This document shows, in pieces, positions 26,423 through 34,782 of a stretch of 64,000 nucleotides of DNA. The notes under the pieces were generated by a model. It was not told the DNA's origin. It saw only the letters and a program-made list of their open reading frames with translations, and ran no database searches. The stretch is from Deltaproteobacteria bacterium (GTDB taxonomy: Bacteria > Myxococcota > JADLHZ01): assembly GCA_020848545.1 (NCBI GenBank), contig JADLHZ010000085.1, positions 62,001-126,000 on the forward strand, in the 5' to 3' direction. The number at the start of each line of letters is the position of its first letter. Position 1 is the first letter of the stretch. A program made the position numbers and the translations under genes.

Positions 26423-26521
26423 TCACCCGCACCAAATCGACCAGATGCAGCGGCGCGGATACTCGCAGGCTTGAAGCAGAGGCAGCGCGATCACGGACAG
26501 GACGAGAACGTAGCGTTTCAT
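26423..26521 (-). CDS. 32-residue lipoprotein (small gene)
   Basis: A short frame with a strong ribosome site AAGGAGAT four bases before ATG. The protein begins MKRYVLVLSVIALPLLQAC, a standard lipoprotein signal with lipobox LLQAC; the mature part would be a 14-residue lipopeptide with three Cys and two Trp (CEYPRRCIWSIWCG). Small lipoproteins of this size include entericidins, lysis proteins and regulators, but the mature part is unlike any I recognise. It is convergent with the DTW gene (1 bp gap). Confidence 0.7.
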   Translation of the reverse strand: MKRYVLVLSVIALPLLQACEYPRRCIWSIWCG

Positions 26522-26525
26522 GAGG

Positions 26526-26533
26526 ATCTCCTT
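26526..26533 (-). promoter_or_regulatory. Strong ribosome binding site of the 32-residue lipoprotein
   Basis: AAGGAGAT on the minus strand, 4 bases before the ATG. It is among the best ribosome sites in the window and is the main reason to accept the short gene. Confidence 0.75.
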
Positions 26534-26612
26534 TGATGTGGAGCCTGATGATCGGCGCGCGCTCGCGACCGTTGCCTCGCCGTGCGTGAATGCGACGATC
26601 GCTCTAAGCCGC

Positions 26613-28496
26613 TCACCTCGAGCCTCGTGCTGAACCGAGCGCCTCGGCGATGAAGCGCTTCTTCACCTTCGTCTTCGGCACCTCGCGCGAGAACCACACG
26701 CGCACGTCTTCATCGAGGCCCAGGCCGAGCATGTAGTTGTACACCGCCTTCTTCAGTCCTTCGCCGAGCGTCGCGTGATCGGTGCCCGTCGGATCTTCGA
26801 AGGCGAGATCGTTCTCAGCGAACGTCGGCTTCTTCGCCGGCAGCAAGCGGATGCCGTACTTCTGCGGATCTTTTCCGACCGGCGAATGCGCCGTCGCGCT
26901 GAAGCGATGCCAGAACGCCGAATCGAGGCAGCCGGCAGCGAACAGTTGTCGCACCATCTCGAGCGAATCGATCGTCTCCTGCTCGGTCTGCGTCGGGAAG
27001 CCGTACATCAAGTACGCATGCACGCGGATGCCGGCGTCGCTGAACGCCTTCGTCACCCGCGCGACCTGCTCGACCGTGACACCCTTTTGCATCAGCGCGA
27101 GCAAGCGGTTCGACGCGACCTCCAGGCCGCCGCTGACGGCGATGCAGCCGCTCTTGGCGAGGAGATCGCAGAGCGCGGGCGTGAAGGTCTTCTCGAAGCG
27201 GATGTTCCCCCACCACGCGACGTCGACGTTCCGCTTCAGGAGCGCCGTCGCCAAGCCCTTCAAGCCCGCCGGCGGCGCCGCTTCGTCGACGAAGTGAAAG
27301 CCGCGCGTCTCGGTCTCTTGGATCAACACTTCGATGCGATCGACGAGCAAGTCCGCCGCGACCGGATCGTAGTTGCCGATGTAATCGAGCGAGACGTCGC
27401 AGAACGAGCACTTCTTCCAGTAGCAGCCGTGCGCGACGGTGAGCTTGTTCCAGCGCGTGTCGCTCCACAGGCGGTGCATCGGGTTCAAGAGATCGATGAT
27501 GCCGAGGTAGTCCTTCAGCGGCAGGCCCGCGTACGTCGGGGTGCCGGCGAGGCGCAGCGGCACGTCGTGCTCCACCGGCGACGAGTGCGTGATGATCGCG
27601 CCGCCTTCCCTGACGCGCGTGCGCAGGAGCCCGCTCACCGCGCGCTTGCCGGCGTAGTGCTCGATGAGGTTCACGAAGGGCCGCTCGCCGTCGTCGAAGG
27701 TGATCGCGTCGACGAAGTCGAACACGCGCGCGTCGGAGAGATCGCGCAGCTCGGTGTTCACGTAGCCGCCGCCCCAGACGATGCGCGTCTTCGGCGCCGT
27801 CTCGCGAATGCGCGCCGCCATCCGCAGCGCGCCGAGCACGTTGCCGGGAAAGGGCAGCGTCATGCCGACCACGTCGGGCGCGTGCTCTCTCAGCAAAGCG
27901 TCCGTCACCTCGTCGAGCCACTGCGCCGTCAGCGGCTTCTCCTGCAACGCGGCGAGCAAAGGGTCGAAGGTGGGTGTGCTCGCCGCGAGCGCTTCGCCGT
28001 AGCGCGAGAAGTCGAAGTGCGCATCGACGCCTTCGCGCACGGCGTCGGCGATGTCCTCGATGAACAAGCTGGCAAAGTAGCGCGCGCGATCAGCGAGCCC
28101 GTTCGTGCCGAACGCCCAGTCGAGGTACTGTTCCTCGTGCCCGGCCGGGCCCAGGTTGCTGAAGCGCGGCCCTTCGACCAGATAGCGCCGCGAGGCGAAC
28201 CGGTGCGCGAGGCTCGTGTCGCGCCCTTGCAAGAACGCGATCGCCGGCTCGACCGCCGCCGCGATGGCCTCCGTGTGCTTCAGAAAGTGCGCGACGCTCT
28301 TCGCCTTGCCCTGCATCGCTCCTGCGAGCGCACGCACGCCGTTGCGCGAAAGGATGCGCAGAATCCACAGCAGTCCTGGATCCGCCTGCACCGCCGCCAC
28401 GCCCTGGGAACGCAGAAAGCCCGTGAGATACGCCGTCGCCGGATACGGCGTATTCAGCTGGGTCATCGGCGGCGTGATCAAGAGGACGTTCATCAT
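26613..28496 (-). CDS. B12-binding-domain radical SAM protein
   Basis: 627 residues. The N-terminal part begins MMNVLLITPPMTQLNTPYP, as in cobalamin-binding radical SAM proteins, and has a Rossmann-like middle (VVGMTLPFPGN, RIVWGGGYVNTEL). The radical SAM cluster motif is CYWKKCSFC, with CX4CX2C spacing instead of the usual CX3CX2C, followed by a TIM-barrel segment including GGLEVASNRLL and YLMYGFPTQTEQET. Enzymes of this class catalyse methylations, ring contractions or unusual C-C bonds. The substrate is unknown and no biosynthetic partner is adjacent. Confidence 0.85.
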   Translation of the reverse strand: MMNVLLITPPMTQLNTPYPATAYLTGFLRSQGVAAVQADPGLLWILRILSRNGVRALAGAMQGKAKSVAHFLKHTEAIAAAVEPAIAFLQGRDTSLAHRFASRRYLVEGPRFSNLGPAGHEEQYLDWAFGTNGLADRARYFASLFIEDIADAVREGVDAHFDFSRYGEALAASTPTFDPLLAALQEKPLTAQWLDEVTDALLREHAPDVVGMTLPFPGNVLGALRMAARIRETAPKTRIVWGGGYVNTELRDLSDARVFDFVDAITFDDGERPFVNLIEHYAGKRAVSGLLRTRVREGGAIITHSSPVEHDVPLRLAGTPTYAGLPLKDYLGIIDLLNPMHRLWSDTRWNKLTVAHGCYWKKCSFCDVSLDYIGNYDPVAADLLVDRIEVLIQETETRGFHFVDEAAPPAGLKGLATALLKRNVDVAWWGNIRFEKTFTPALCDLLAKSGCIAVSGGLEVASNRLLALMQKGVTVEQVARVTKAFSDAGIRVHAYLMYGFPTQTEQETIDSLEMVRQLFAAGCLDSAFWHRFSATAHSPVGKDPQKYGIRLLPAKKPTFAENDLAFEDPTGTDHATLGEGLKKAVYNYMLGLGLDEDVRVWFSREVPKTKVKKRFIAEALGSARGSR

Positions 28497-28539
28497 TACT
28501 GGAGATTCGCTTCCTCAGAGGCAAACTGGGTGACGACGC

Positions 28540-29931
28540 ATGCGCACCGAAACGTTGGCCATCGTCTTCACTGACATCAAAGGCTACACCGCCGCGACTT
28601 CCTCGCAAACCCACGTGCAGAACGCGCGCCTCCTGAAGTCGATCGCCAAGATCGTCGTGCCGATCGTGAAGGCGTTCGACGGCCGGGTGGTCAAGACGAT
28701 CGGCGACGCCTATATGTTGGTCTTTCGCTCGCCCACCGACGCGGTGCGCTGCTCGCTGGCGATCCAGGACCGGCTGCACCAAGAGAACCAGGGCAAGAGC
28801 GAGAACGACGGCACCCACGTACGCATCGCCTGCAACGTGGGCGAAGTGCGCGTGCATCGCGGCGACGTGTTCGGCGAGCCGGTGAACATCGCCTCGCGCA
28901 TCGAGACGGTGACGCCGGCCGACGAGGTGTACATCAGCGAGGCGATGTGGCTGACGATGAACCGCTCGGATCTCTCGCTCGAGCGCGTGGGCGAGTACGA
29001 TCTCAAGGGCATCCCCGAGCCGGTGACAGTCTATCGCGCGCGCCGCTTCGCCGACGCGTCGGACGATCCCGAGCAACGCAAGAAGGCGCTGCCCTTCGGC
29101 GGCAAGCAGATCGCGCTCTGGCAACGCCAGCAGTGGGTGCGCCGCGCGAACCTCGGCGCGTGGATCTTCGCCGTCGTCGGCCTCACCTTCGCCGCCTACC
29201 TGCGCTATCGGCCCGAGAGCGACTACAGCGCGATCGTGCAAGCCGCGAAGGCCGCGGTCGAGCAGAACAACCCGACGGACGCCATCGCGCGCGCCGGCGA
29301 GATCCCGCCGAGCGCAGTGCAGGAGCGCACGCTCGTGCGCCGGTATCGCCGGCAAGCGGCGCAGCAGCTCTACGAGCGCGGCGAGATCGACACCGCACGC
29401 TCCGAGATCGACGCGCTGCTCGGCGAGGACGCACGCGACGCCGACGCGCTGCTCTTGCGCGGGCTCCTGTTGGCGAAGAAGGACGACCTGCGCGGCGCGA
29501 TCCAAGCGCTCAACGACGCGCTGAAGCTGAACCCGGCGCTGTCGACGAAGCCCGAGCTGATCCCGGTCGTCGTCAAAGGCTACAACGATCCGGCCACGCG
29601 CAAGGCGGCCGACGCCTTCGTCGAGGCCTACGTGCGCGATCAAGCGGTGCCGGCGCTCACGCGGCTCATGCAGACCTCGCAAGAGCGCAGCGTGCGCATG
29701 ACGGCGGCCGCCCGGCTCGAGAAGCTCGGCGCTGGCCAGGAGGTGGATTGGGTGCTGCTCGCGCTCGACGATCTGAAGTCGACGTCGTGCAAGACGAAGA
29801 AGCTCGCGATCCAGCGCTTGATCGCCGAAGGAGACGAGCGCGCGGTCGGCCCCTTGATGAAGCTCGGCGAGACCAAGAACTGTGTCTCGCAAGTGGCGCT
29901 GAAGGCTGCCGAAACGATCATGGGCAAATGA
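28540..29931 (+). CDS. Class III adenylate cyclase with membrane segment and C-terminal repeat region
   Basis: 463 residues. The cyclase domain (about 1-165) has every canonical catalytic residue: metal-binding D12 (FTDIKGYT) and D56 (KTIGDAYM), adenine-specifying K52 and D109, transition-state N116 and R120 (VNIASR). It should therefore make cAMP. One membrane segment (about 207-226) separates it from TPR- and HEAT-like helices (about 230-463) that would lie on the other side of the membrane. The domain order (catalytic first) is unusual. The stop overlaps the next start (ATGA). Confidence 0.93.
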   Translation: MRTETLAIVFTDIKGYTAATSSQTHVQNARLLKSIAKIVVPIVKAFDGRVVKTIGDAYMLVFRSPTDAVRCSLAIQDRLHQENQGKSENDGTHVRIACNVGEVRVHRGDVFGEPVNIASRIETVTPADEVYISEAMWLTMNRSDLSLERVGEYDLKGIPEPVTVYRARRFADASDDPEQRKKALPFGGKQIALWQRQQWVRRANLGAWIFAVVGLTFAAYLRYRPESDYSAIVQAAKAAVEQNNPTDAIARAGEIPPSAVQERTLVRRYRRQAAQQLYERGEIDTARSEIDALLGEDARDADALLLRGLLLAKKDDLRGAIQALNDALKLNPALSTKPELIPVVVKGYNDPATRKAADAFVEAYVRDQAVPALTRLMQTSQERSVRMTAAARLEKLGAGQEVDWVLLALDDLKSTSCKTKKLAIQRLIAEGDERAVGPLMKLGETKNCVSQVALKAAETIMGK

Positions 29932-31610
29932 TCGCGCTTTGCGCCATCCTCGCGCTCTCGGTGCCCTCCGACGCGAAGGGCATGAAGACGACGGGCTTTG
30001 CGGTGAGCGATCCCGGCGGGCTGCTCGACATCTCCGGGCTCTGGCTCTTTCACGCCGGCGACAACCCAGCGTTCGCACGCGCGAGCATCGACGACACGCG
30101 CTGGGATCAGAAGCGCGTGCCGACCGCCGGCGCCGCGTGGCCGTTTCGCTGGGCGGGCTACGGCTGGTACCGCTTGCACATCAACGTCGACACCGAGGTC
30201 GTCGGCACCGATCAGATGCTGAGCCTCGGGCCGGCGCGCGAGACGGTCGAGATCTATGTGAACGGATCGCTGGTCGCCGAGCGCGGGCGCTTCGGATCGC
30301 GGCCGAGGGGCGGCGCGCGCTTGCTACCGCTCGAAGCGATCGTGCCCGGGCGCCTCTTGCAGCCCGGCAACAACGTGATCGCCGTCCGCGTCTACGATCC
30401 CACCTTCGAAGGCGGCCTCACCAGCGGACCGATCCTGTTCGGCGCTCCGGCGCAGGTGCGGGCCCGCGTCGAGGCGCGCGCCACGACGGCGATCGTCTTC
30501 TCCATAGGCCTCGCGCTCATCTCGTTGTGCCTCGGCCTCGGCGTCTTGCTCGCGCGCACGCGGGCGCAGGCGCAGGAGTCCGGCTGGCTCGTCGCCGCCG
30601 CGTTCGCGATGGCGGCGCACCACTTGGAAGGCACCGGGCTCTTCGAGGCGTCCCTGCCGAACTTGGAGCTTGCCTCGCGCTTGCCGACCTTCGCCGCGCT
30701 CGTCGCGGCGGTGTGCTTCGGCACCTACTTCTCGATCCGCTACGACGTGCGCGGGCCAGCGCGCTTGCCGATCCCCTGGCTCTTGCTCGCCGCCGCGGTG
30801 ATCGTGGCGCTCTTCGTGCCGGCGGCGTGGTTCTACTTCGCCGCGCGGCCGATCGTGCTCGGCGCCGCGCTCGCGACGACGTTCTACGCGGCCGAGGTCT
30901 GCGGGCGATCGATCCGGCGCAAGGAGCCCGGCAGCTTCGTCGTGTTCGCGTCGCTCGTCGTCTTGATCGCGCTCGTCGTCGCCGACGGCCTCGCCGCGTC
31001 GAAGGAAGATCTCTTGCCCTCGCTCTCGTCGATCGGCGCCGTCGGCGTGGCGTTGATCGTGACCTTCGTCAGCGTGCGCCAGTCGTCGCGCGACTACACG
31101 ACGGTCGTGCAGAAGATGCAGGCGCTCGAGAAGGTGCTCGATGAGCGCACCGGCTTCGGCATCCTCGACGCCACGGTGCTCAGCATCAACAGCCGGCGCG
31201 CCTTCATGAACGTCGCTATCCACGAAGCCGCGCGCGAGCTCGAGGTGCGGCGGTGCTCGTTGGTGTTGGCGCACGACGACGGCACGCTGCACATCGAAGC
31301 GTCGGTGGGCTTGCCCAAACACGCGACGACGGCGCCGGTGCAAAAAGAGTCGAGCATCGCGCACTGGGTCTACGAGCAAGGCCAGCGCATCACGAACAAG
31401 ACGCTGCCGGCCGAGCTCGCGAGCGGCAAGCGCGCCGGCAGCTACATGACGAACGCGTTCGTCTGCCAGCCGATCGCCGTCAACGGAAAGACGATCGGCG
31501 TGCTCAACGTCTCGGATCGCCACGACGGCCGCCCCTTTGGCCCGCACGAGGAGAACGTGGTCGCGCAGGTCGGGATGAAGATCGCGATCGTCCTCGCGCG
31601 TGTGCAGTAG
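29928..31610 (+). CDS. 7TMR-DISM-like receptor with GAF domain
   Basis: 560 residues from ATG 29928, overlapping the cyclase stop. An N-terminal signal is followed by a jelly-roll extracellular domain (about 30-170: DISGLWLFHAGDNPAF, WYRLHINVDTEV, EIYVNGSLVAERG), then about seven membrane segments (about 185-385), a coiled coil (YTTVVQKMQALEKVLDERTG) and a GAF domain (about 420-560). This is a receptor layout of the 7TMR-DISM type. No kinase, cyclase or GGDEF output domain is attached, so its output may be the cyclase encoded just upstream. Confidence 0.82.
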   Translation: MIALCAILALSVPSDAKGMKTTGFAVSDPGGLLDISGLWLFHAGDNPAFARASIDDTRWDQKRVPTAGAAWPFRWAGYGWYRLHINVDTEVVGTDQMLSLGPARETVEIYVNGSLVAERGRFGSRPRGGARLLPLEAIVPGRLLQPGNNVIAVRVYDPTFEGGLTSGPILFGAPAQVRARVEARATTAIVFSIGLALISLCLGLGVLLARTRAQAQESGWLVAAAFAMAAHHLEGTGLFEASLPNLELASRLPTFAALVAAVCFGTYFSIRYDVRGPARLPIPWLLLAAAVIVALFVPAAWFYFAARPIVLGAALATTFYAAEVCGRSIRRKEPGSFVVFASLVVLIALVVADGLAASKEDLLPSLSSIGAVGVALIVTFVSVRQSSRDYTTVVQKMQALEKVLDERTGFGILDATVLSINSRRAFMNVAIHEAARELEVRRCSLVLAHDDGTLHIEASVGLPKHATTAPVQKESSIAHWVYEQGQRITNKTLPAELASGKRAGSYMTNAFVCQPIAVNGKTIGVLNVSDRHDGRPFGPHEENVVAQVGMKIAIVLARVQ

Positions 31611-31731
31611 CGACGGGCGCGGGTTGCAGCGCCACGGCAGCAGCGCGCTCTCGTTCGCGCGCGTCTCCGAACGTTGAAGCGCCTTGCATTCACGACCCAC
31701 TCGGGCAATCGTCTCGGCCCGGAGCGTGTCC
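31611..31731. other. Gap upstream of the redox operon
   Basis: 121 bp. It holds the probable ribosome site GGAG (31721-31724) for the next gene, and should hold the promoter of the six-gene unit that follows. No clear -35/-10 pair was seen. Confidence 0.3.
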
Positions 31732-32625
31732 ATGCACAAAGCGACGATCACTTGCGCCCTGACCGGGGTGCTCACCGATCCCAAACAGCACCCGGTCCCG
31801 GTGACCGCCAAGCAAATGGCCGACTCGGCGTACGAAGCGTTCAACGCCGGCGCCAGCATCATGCACTGCCACTTCCGCAAGCAGGAAGACGGCCTCGGCC
31901 ATCTGCCAACCTGGGAGCCCGACGTCTGCGCCGAGATCGTGCAAGCCATTCGCGACAAGTGCAAAGGCGTCGTCATCAACCTGACGACGGGCGTGATGGG
32001 CGATGACATCTCGGGACCGGTCGCCTGCTTGGATCGCATCAAGCCCGAGATGGCCGCGCTGAACGCCGGCTCGCTGAACTATTTGAAGCTGAAGTCGAAC
32101 AACACCTGGGCCTGGCCGCCGCTGCTCTTCGACAACCCGGTGAGCAAGATCGAAGGCTTCACCGAAGCGATGAAGCGAAACGGCACGGTGCCCGAGTGCG
32201 AGTGCTTCGACACCGGCATCCTGCGCAGCGTCGTCATGTTCGAAAGAGCCGGCTTGATCCCGAGCCCGCCGCACGTGTCACTGATCATGGGCGTCGCGAG
32301 CGGCATGCCGGCGAAGCCCGAGTGGCTGCCCTTGCTCGTCGCCGAGATGTCGCCCGGCACGCACTGGCAAACGATCGCGATCGGCCGCCAAGAAGTGTGG
32401 GCCGTGCACAGAAAGACGGCCGAGCTCGGCGGCGACTTGCGCAGCGGCGTCGAGGACACCTTCTATTTGCCGAATGGCGAGAAGGCGACGGGCAACGGCC
32501 AGTTGATCGAAGCGATGGCCAAGCTCGCGCGAGAAGTCGGCCGCGAGATCGCCACGCCGGCAGACGTGCGCGTCATGCTCGACGGCTACAAGAAACAGCA
32601 CGAAAGGCCGAAGAAAAGCGCATGA
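31732..32625 (+). CDS. BKACE family (DUF849) beta-keto acid cleavage enzyme
   Basis: 297 residues from ATG 31732, with GGAG seven bases before. The family markers are present: KATITCALTG at the start, MHCHFR (zinc-binding His pair), VINLTTGVMGDD, SLNYLKLKSNN, a Glu-rich ECECFDTG segment and GVASGMPAKPEWL. BKACE enzymes condense a beta-keto acid with acetyl-CoA and cleave it to acetoacetate and a new CoA ester, using Zn. First gene of the operon; the following four-bp overlap suggests coupling. Confidence 0.9.
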   Translation: MHKATITCALTGVLTDPKQHPVPVTAKQMADSAYEAFNAGASIMHCHFRKQEDGLGHLPTWEPDVCAEIVQAIRDKCKGVVINLTTGVMGDDISGPVACLDRIKPEMAALNAGSLNYLKLKSNNTWAWPPLLFDNPVSKIEGFTEAMKRNGTVPECECFDTGILRSVVMFERAGLIPSPPHVSLIMGVASGMPAKPEWLPLLVAEMSPGTHWQTIAIGRQEVWAVHRKTAELGGDLRSGVEDTFYLPNGEKATGNGQLIEAMAKLAREVGREIATPADVRVMLDGYKKQHERPKKSA

Positions 32626-33398
32626 GCCGTAGAAGGTCGTTCTGCACCGTCGTCGCCGCCTGCGCCGCGGCGACGATCGCAGTGAGCGCGCCGGCCTCGG
32701 CGGCGAAGAAGAAGCCCGCGGCCAAGGCTGCCGCGAAGAGCGCGCCGGCGCCAAAGCCGGTAGAGAAAGCACAGGAAAAGCCTGCGGAGAACGCGATCGA
32801 CGCCGCGCCAGCCGCCGCCGATAAGACGCCGCCTCCTCCCGAAAAGAAGAGCGACAACGCGCCGACCGAAGTGAAGAAGGACGATCTCGACTTCGACCTG
32901 CTCGGTGAAACCAAGCCGTTGAGCGCCGAAGAGAAGCTGAAGAACGAAGAGATCGCAAAGGCGAGCAAGACCCGCCGCGCCGTCCTGCAGACGCACACCG
33001 CGCTCGGCTTCGTGCTGCTCGGTGTGCTCGCGACCAACACGCTCCTCGGCACCTTGAACTATTGGGACAAGTTCGCGGGCGGCGGCTTCACGCAGCGCTT
33101 CGAGCTCGCGCACAGGATCAGCTGGATCACCGCGACCGCGGTCTTCGCGACGCAGGCGGGCCTCGCGCTCTTCGCACCCGATCCCTTTCCGAAGCCCGGC
33201 CGCTGGGACACCGCGCGCGTGCATCGCATCTTGATGACGTCGGCCGCGGTCGGCATGGGCGCTCAGATCGTGCTCGGCCTCATCACGGCGTTTCGCTACG
33301 GCAACCTCGATCAGCGCGATCTGGCGCGGGCGCACTTGGCGATCGGTTACGTGACTTATGGGCTCGCCGCCGCCGGCGCGATCACGTGGTTGTTTTGA
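32622..33398 (+). CDS. Cytochrome b561-like membrane protein with long exported N-terminus
   Basis: 258 residues from ATG 32622 (overlap ATGA). A signal peptide and a long Ala/Lys/Pro-rich linker (about 28-120) precede four membrane segments. Each begins near a His (QTHTALGF, LAHRISW, VHRILM, RAHLAIGY), the layout of a di-heme b561-type bundle. The next gene is yceI, and in E. coli the b561 homologue yceJ is also next to yceI, which supports the call. Likely carries electrons across or along the inner membrane. The long polar linker is unusual. Confidence 0.65.
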   Translation: MSRRRSFCTVVAACAAATIAVSAPASAAKKKPAAKAAAKSAPAPKPVEKAQEKPAENAIDAAPAAADKTPPPPEKKSDNAPTEVKKDDLDFDLLGETKPLSAEEKLKNEEIAKASKTRRAVLQTHTALGFVLLGVLATNTLLGTLNYWDKFAGGGFTQRFELAHRISWITATAVFATQAGLALFAPDPFPKPGRWDTARVHRILMTSAAVGMGAQIVLGLITAFRYGNLDQRDLARAHLAIGYVTYGLAAAGAITWLF

Positions 33399-33405
33399 AG
33401 GAGAG
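33398..33405 (+). promoter_or_regulatory. Ribosome binding site of the yceI-like gene
   Basis: AAGGAGAG four bases before ATG 33410, overlapping the upstream stop codon (33396-33398). It decides the start of the YceI-like protein in a frame that stays open upstream to 33062. Confidence 0.7.
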
Positions 33406-33409
33406 CTTC

Positions 33410-33967
33410 ATGTTGAAGACCGCATTCTTCGCGATCGCCTTTTGCGCGGCCGTTCCGCGCATCGCCGTCGCCGACGACAAGCTGTACTCGGTGGCGCCCG
33501 ACAAGAGCTTCGTCAAGTACACCCTGGTCCACAAAGCGCACACCTTCGTCGGGACTGCGGACAAGGGCATCGAAGGCAAGGTGAAGCTGTCCGGGACGAC
33601 CGCGCAGCTCATGGTGCGTATCCCCGTCGCGAACTTCGACTCCGGCAACAACAACCGCGACTCGAACATGCGCGACACCGTCGAGGCGACGAAGTTCCCG
33701 AACGTGGAGCTCAAGGCGGTGGCCGAAGGCGTCACCCCGCAAGACGGCCAGAAGACCAAGCACACCTTGAAGGGCAAGCTCACCTTTCACGGCGTCACCA
33801 ACAACGTAGAGGTGCCGGTGGACGTGACCTGGAACGGCAAGAGCGCCAAGGTCACCGGCAAGTTCTCCATCTCGCTCGAAGCCTACAAGATCGATCGGCC
33901 GAGCCTGCTCTTCGTCAAGGTCGAGGACAAGCTCGATCTCGACGTCGATCTCACCATCACCGAATAG
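33410..33967 (+). CDS. YceI-family periplasmic protein
   Basis: 185 residues with a signal peptide (MLKTAFFAIAFCAAVPRIAVA), then the YceI lipocalin-like barrel: VDPDKS-type start (YSVAPDKSFVKYTL), IPVANFDSGNNNRDSNMRD, ATKFPNVELKA and KLTFHGVTNNVEVPV. YceI proteins bind isoprenoid chains such as polyprenyl quinones in the periplasm and are often next to b561 cytochromes. Here it probably shuttles or holds a quinone-like lipid for the membrane cytochrome. Confidence 0.93.
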   Translation: MLKTAFFAIAFCAAVPRIAVADDKLYSVAPDKSFVKYTLVHKAHTFVGTADKGIEGKVKLSGTTAQLMVRIPVANFDSGNNNRDSNMRDTVEATKFPNVELKAVAEGVTPQDGQKTKHTLKGKLTFHGVTNNVEVPVDVTWNGKSAKVTGKFSISLEAYKIDRPSLLFVKVEDKLDLDVDLTITE

Positions 33968-33981
33968 CGGAGTCGTAGACA

Positions 33982-34782
33982 GTGTCGGACACGAATCGGC
34001 GCGAGTTCTTGGTCACCATCGCCGCTGGCACGGCCGCCGCGGCCACCACCTGCTTACTGCCGAGCTGCGGCGTCGATCCGGCCCCGGCCGCCAAAGCGGG
34101 CGCCGTCGACGCCGCCGGGCAAGTGAAGTTCGCGCCAGGAACGATCAAGCAGCTCGAAAAGATCGGCGGCGCCGTGCTGCTGTCTGCCGGTGGGATCTCG
34201 CGGCCCATCCTCGTCATGCGCGTCTCGGCCGATGAGTACCGCGCGACCAGCGGCATCTGCACGCACGCGTCGTGTCCGGTCGGCTACGTGCCGGAACGCA
34301 AGATCATCGAGTGCCCGTGCCACGGCGCGCAATTCAACCTCGACGGCAGCATCTTGCGCCGGCCGGCGACGACGCGGCTCTCGGCGTTTCCGGTGCGCAC
34401 CGATCCGGTCAGCGGCGAGATCGTCGTCGACACGAACGGCGACCGCGTGCCGGTGCTCGAGAACGGCCAAGTCGTCTTCGCGGTCGATCACTTCTCGTCC
34501 CTCGAGGTCGTCGACGGCATCATGATCTTCACGCCGATCGGCCTGCCGGATCCGCTTTTGGTGCTGCGCTACGATTCGGCGCATGTCTACGCCTACGACG
34601 CGCACAGCACCGCCGCCCGCTGCATCTTGGGCTATTCGCCCGATCGCCGCCGCCTCACCGACCCCTGCACCGGCAGCGAGTTCGACATCGACGGCACGAT
34701 CCGCAACGGCCCGGCGAAGGTGCCGCTGAAACGATACGCGACCACCTTCGATGGGACGACGATAACCATCCAGATCGCATGA
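33982..34782 (+). CDS. Tat-exported protein with one intact and one degenerate Rieske domain
   Basis: 266 residues, GTG start. A twin-arginine signal (NRREFLVTIAAGTAAAATTC) precedes a Rieske domain (about 60-170) with CTHASC and CPCHG, the full ligand (2 Cys, 2 His) and disulfide set of bc1-type Rieske proteins. A second copy (about 185-266) keeps the cysteines expected to form the disulfide (RC and PC) but has DAH and DPCT where the cluster ligands should be, so no [2Fe-2S] centre is expected. The Tat signal agrees with export of a folded, metal-loaded protein. Role: periplasmic electron carrier. Confidence 0.85.
   Translation: MSDTNRREFLVTIAAGTAAAATTCLLPSCGVDPAPAAKAGAVDAAGQVKFAPGTIKQLEKIGGAVLLSAGGISRPILVMRVSADEYRATSGICTHASCPVGYVPERKIIECPCHGAQFNLDGSILRRPATTRLSAFPVRTDPVSGEIVVDTNGDRVPVLENGQVVFAVDHFSSLEVVDGIMIFTPIGLPDPLLVLRYDSAHVYAYDAHSTAARCILGYSPDRRRLTDPCTGSEFDIDGTIRNGPAKVPLKRYATTFDGTTITIQIA

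Noticed and set aside
26775-28574. A 599-codon plus-strand frame opposite the radical SAM gene
   Set aside because: The protein is Arg/Ala/Val-rich with no motif, while the opposite strand has a clear family match.
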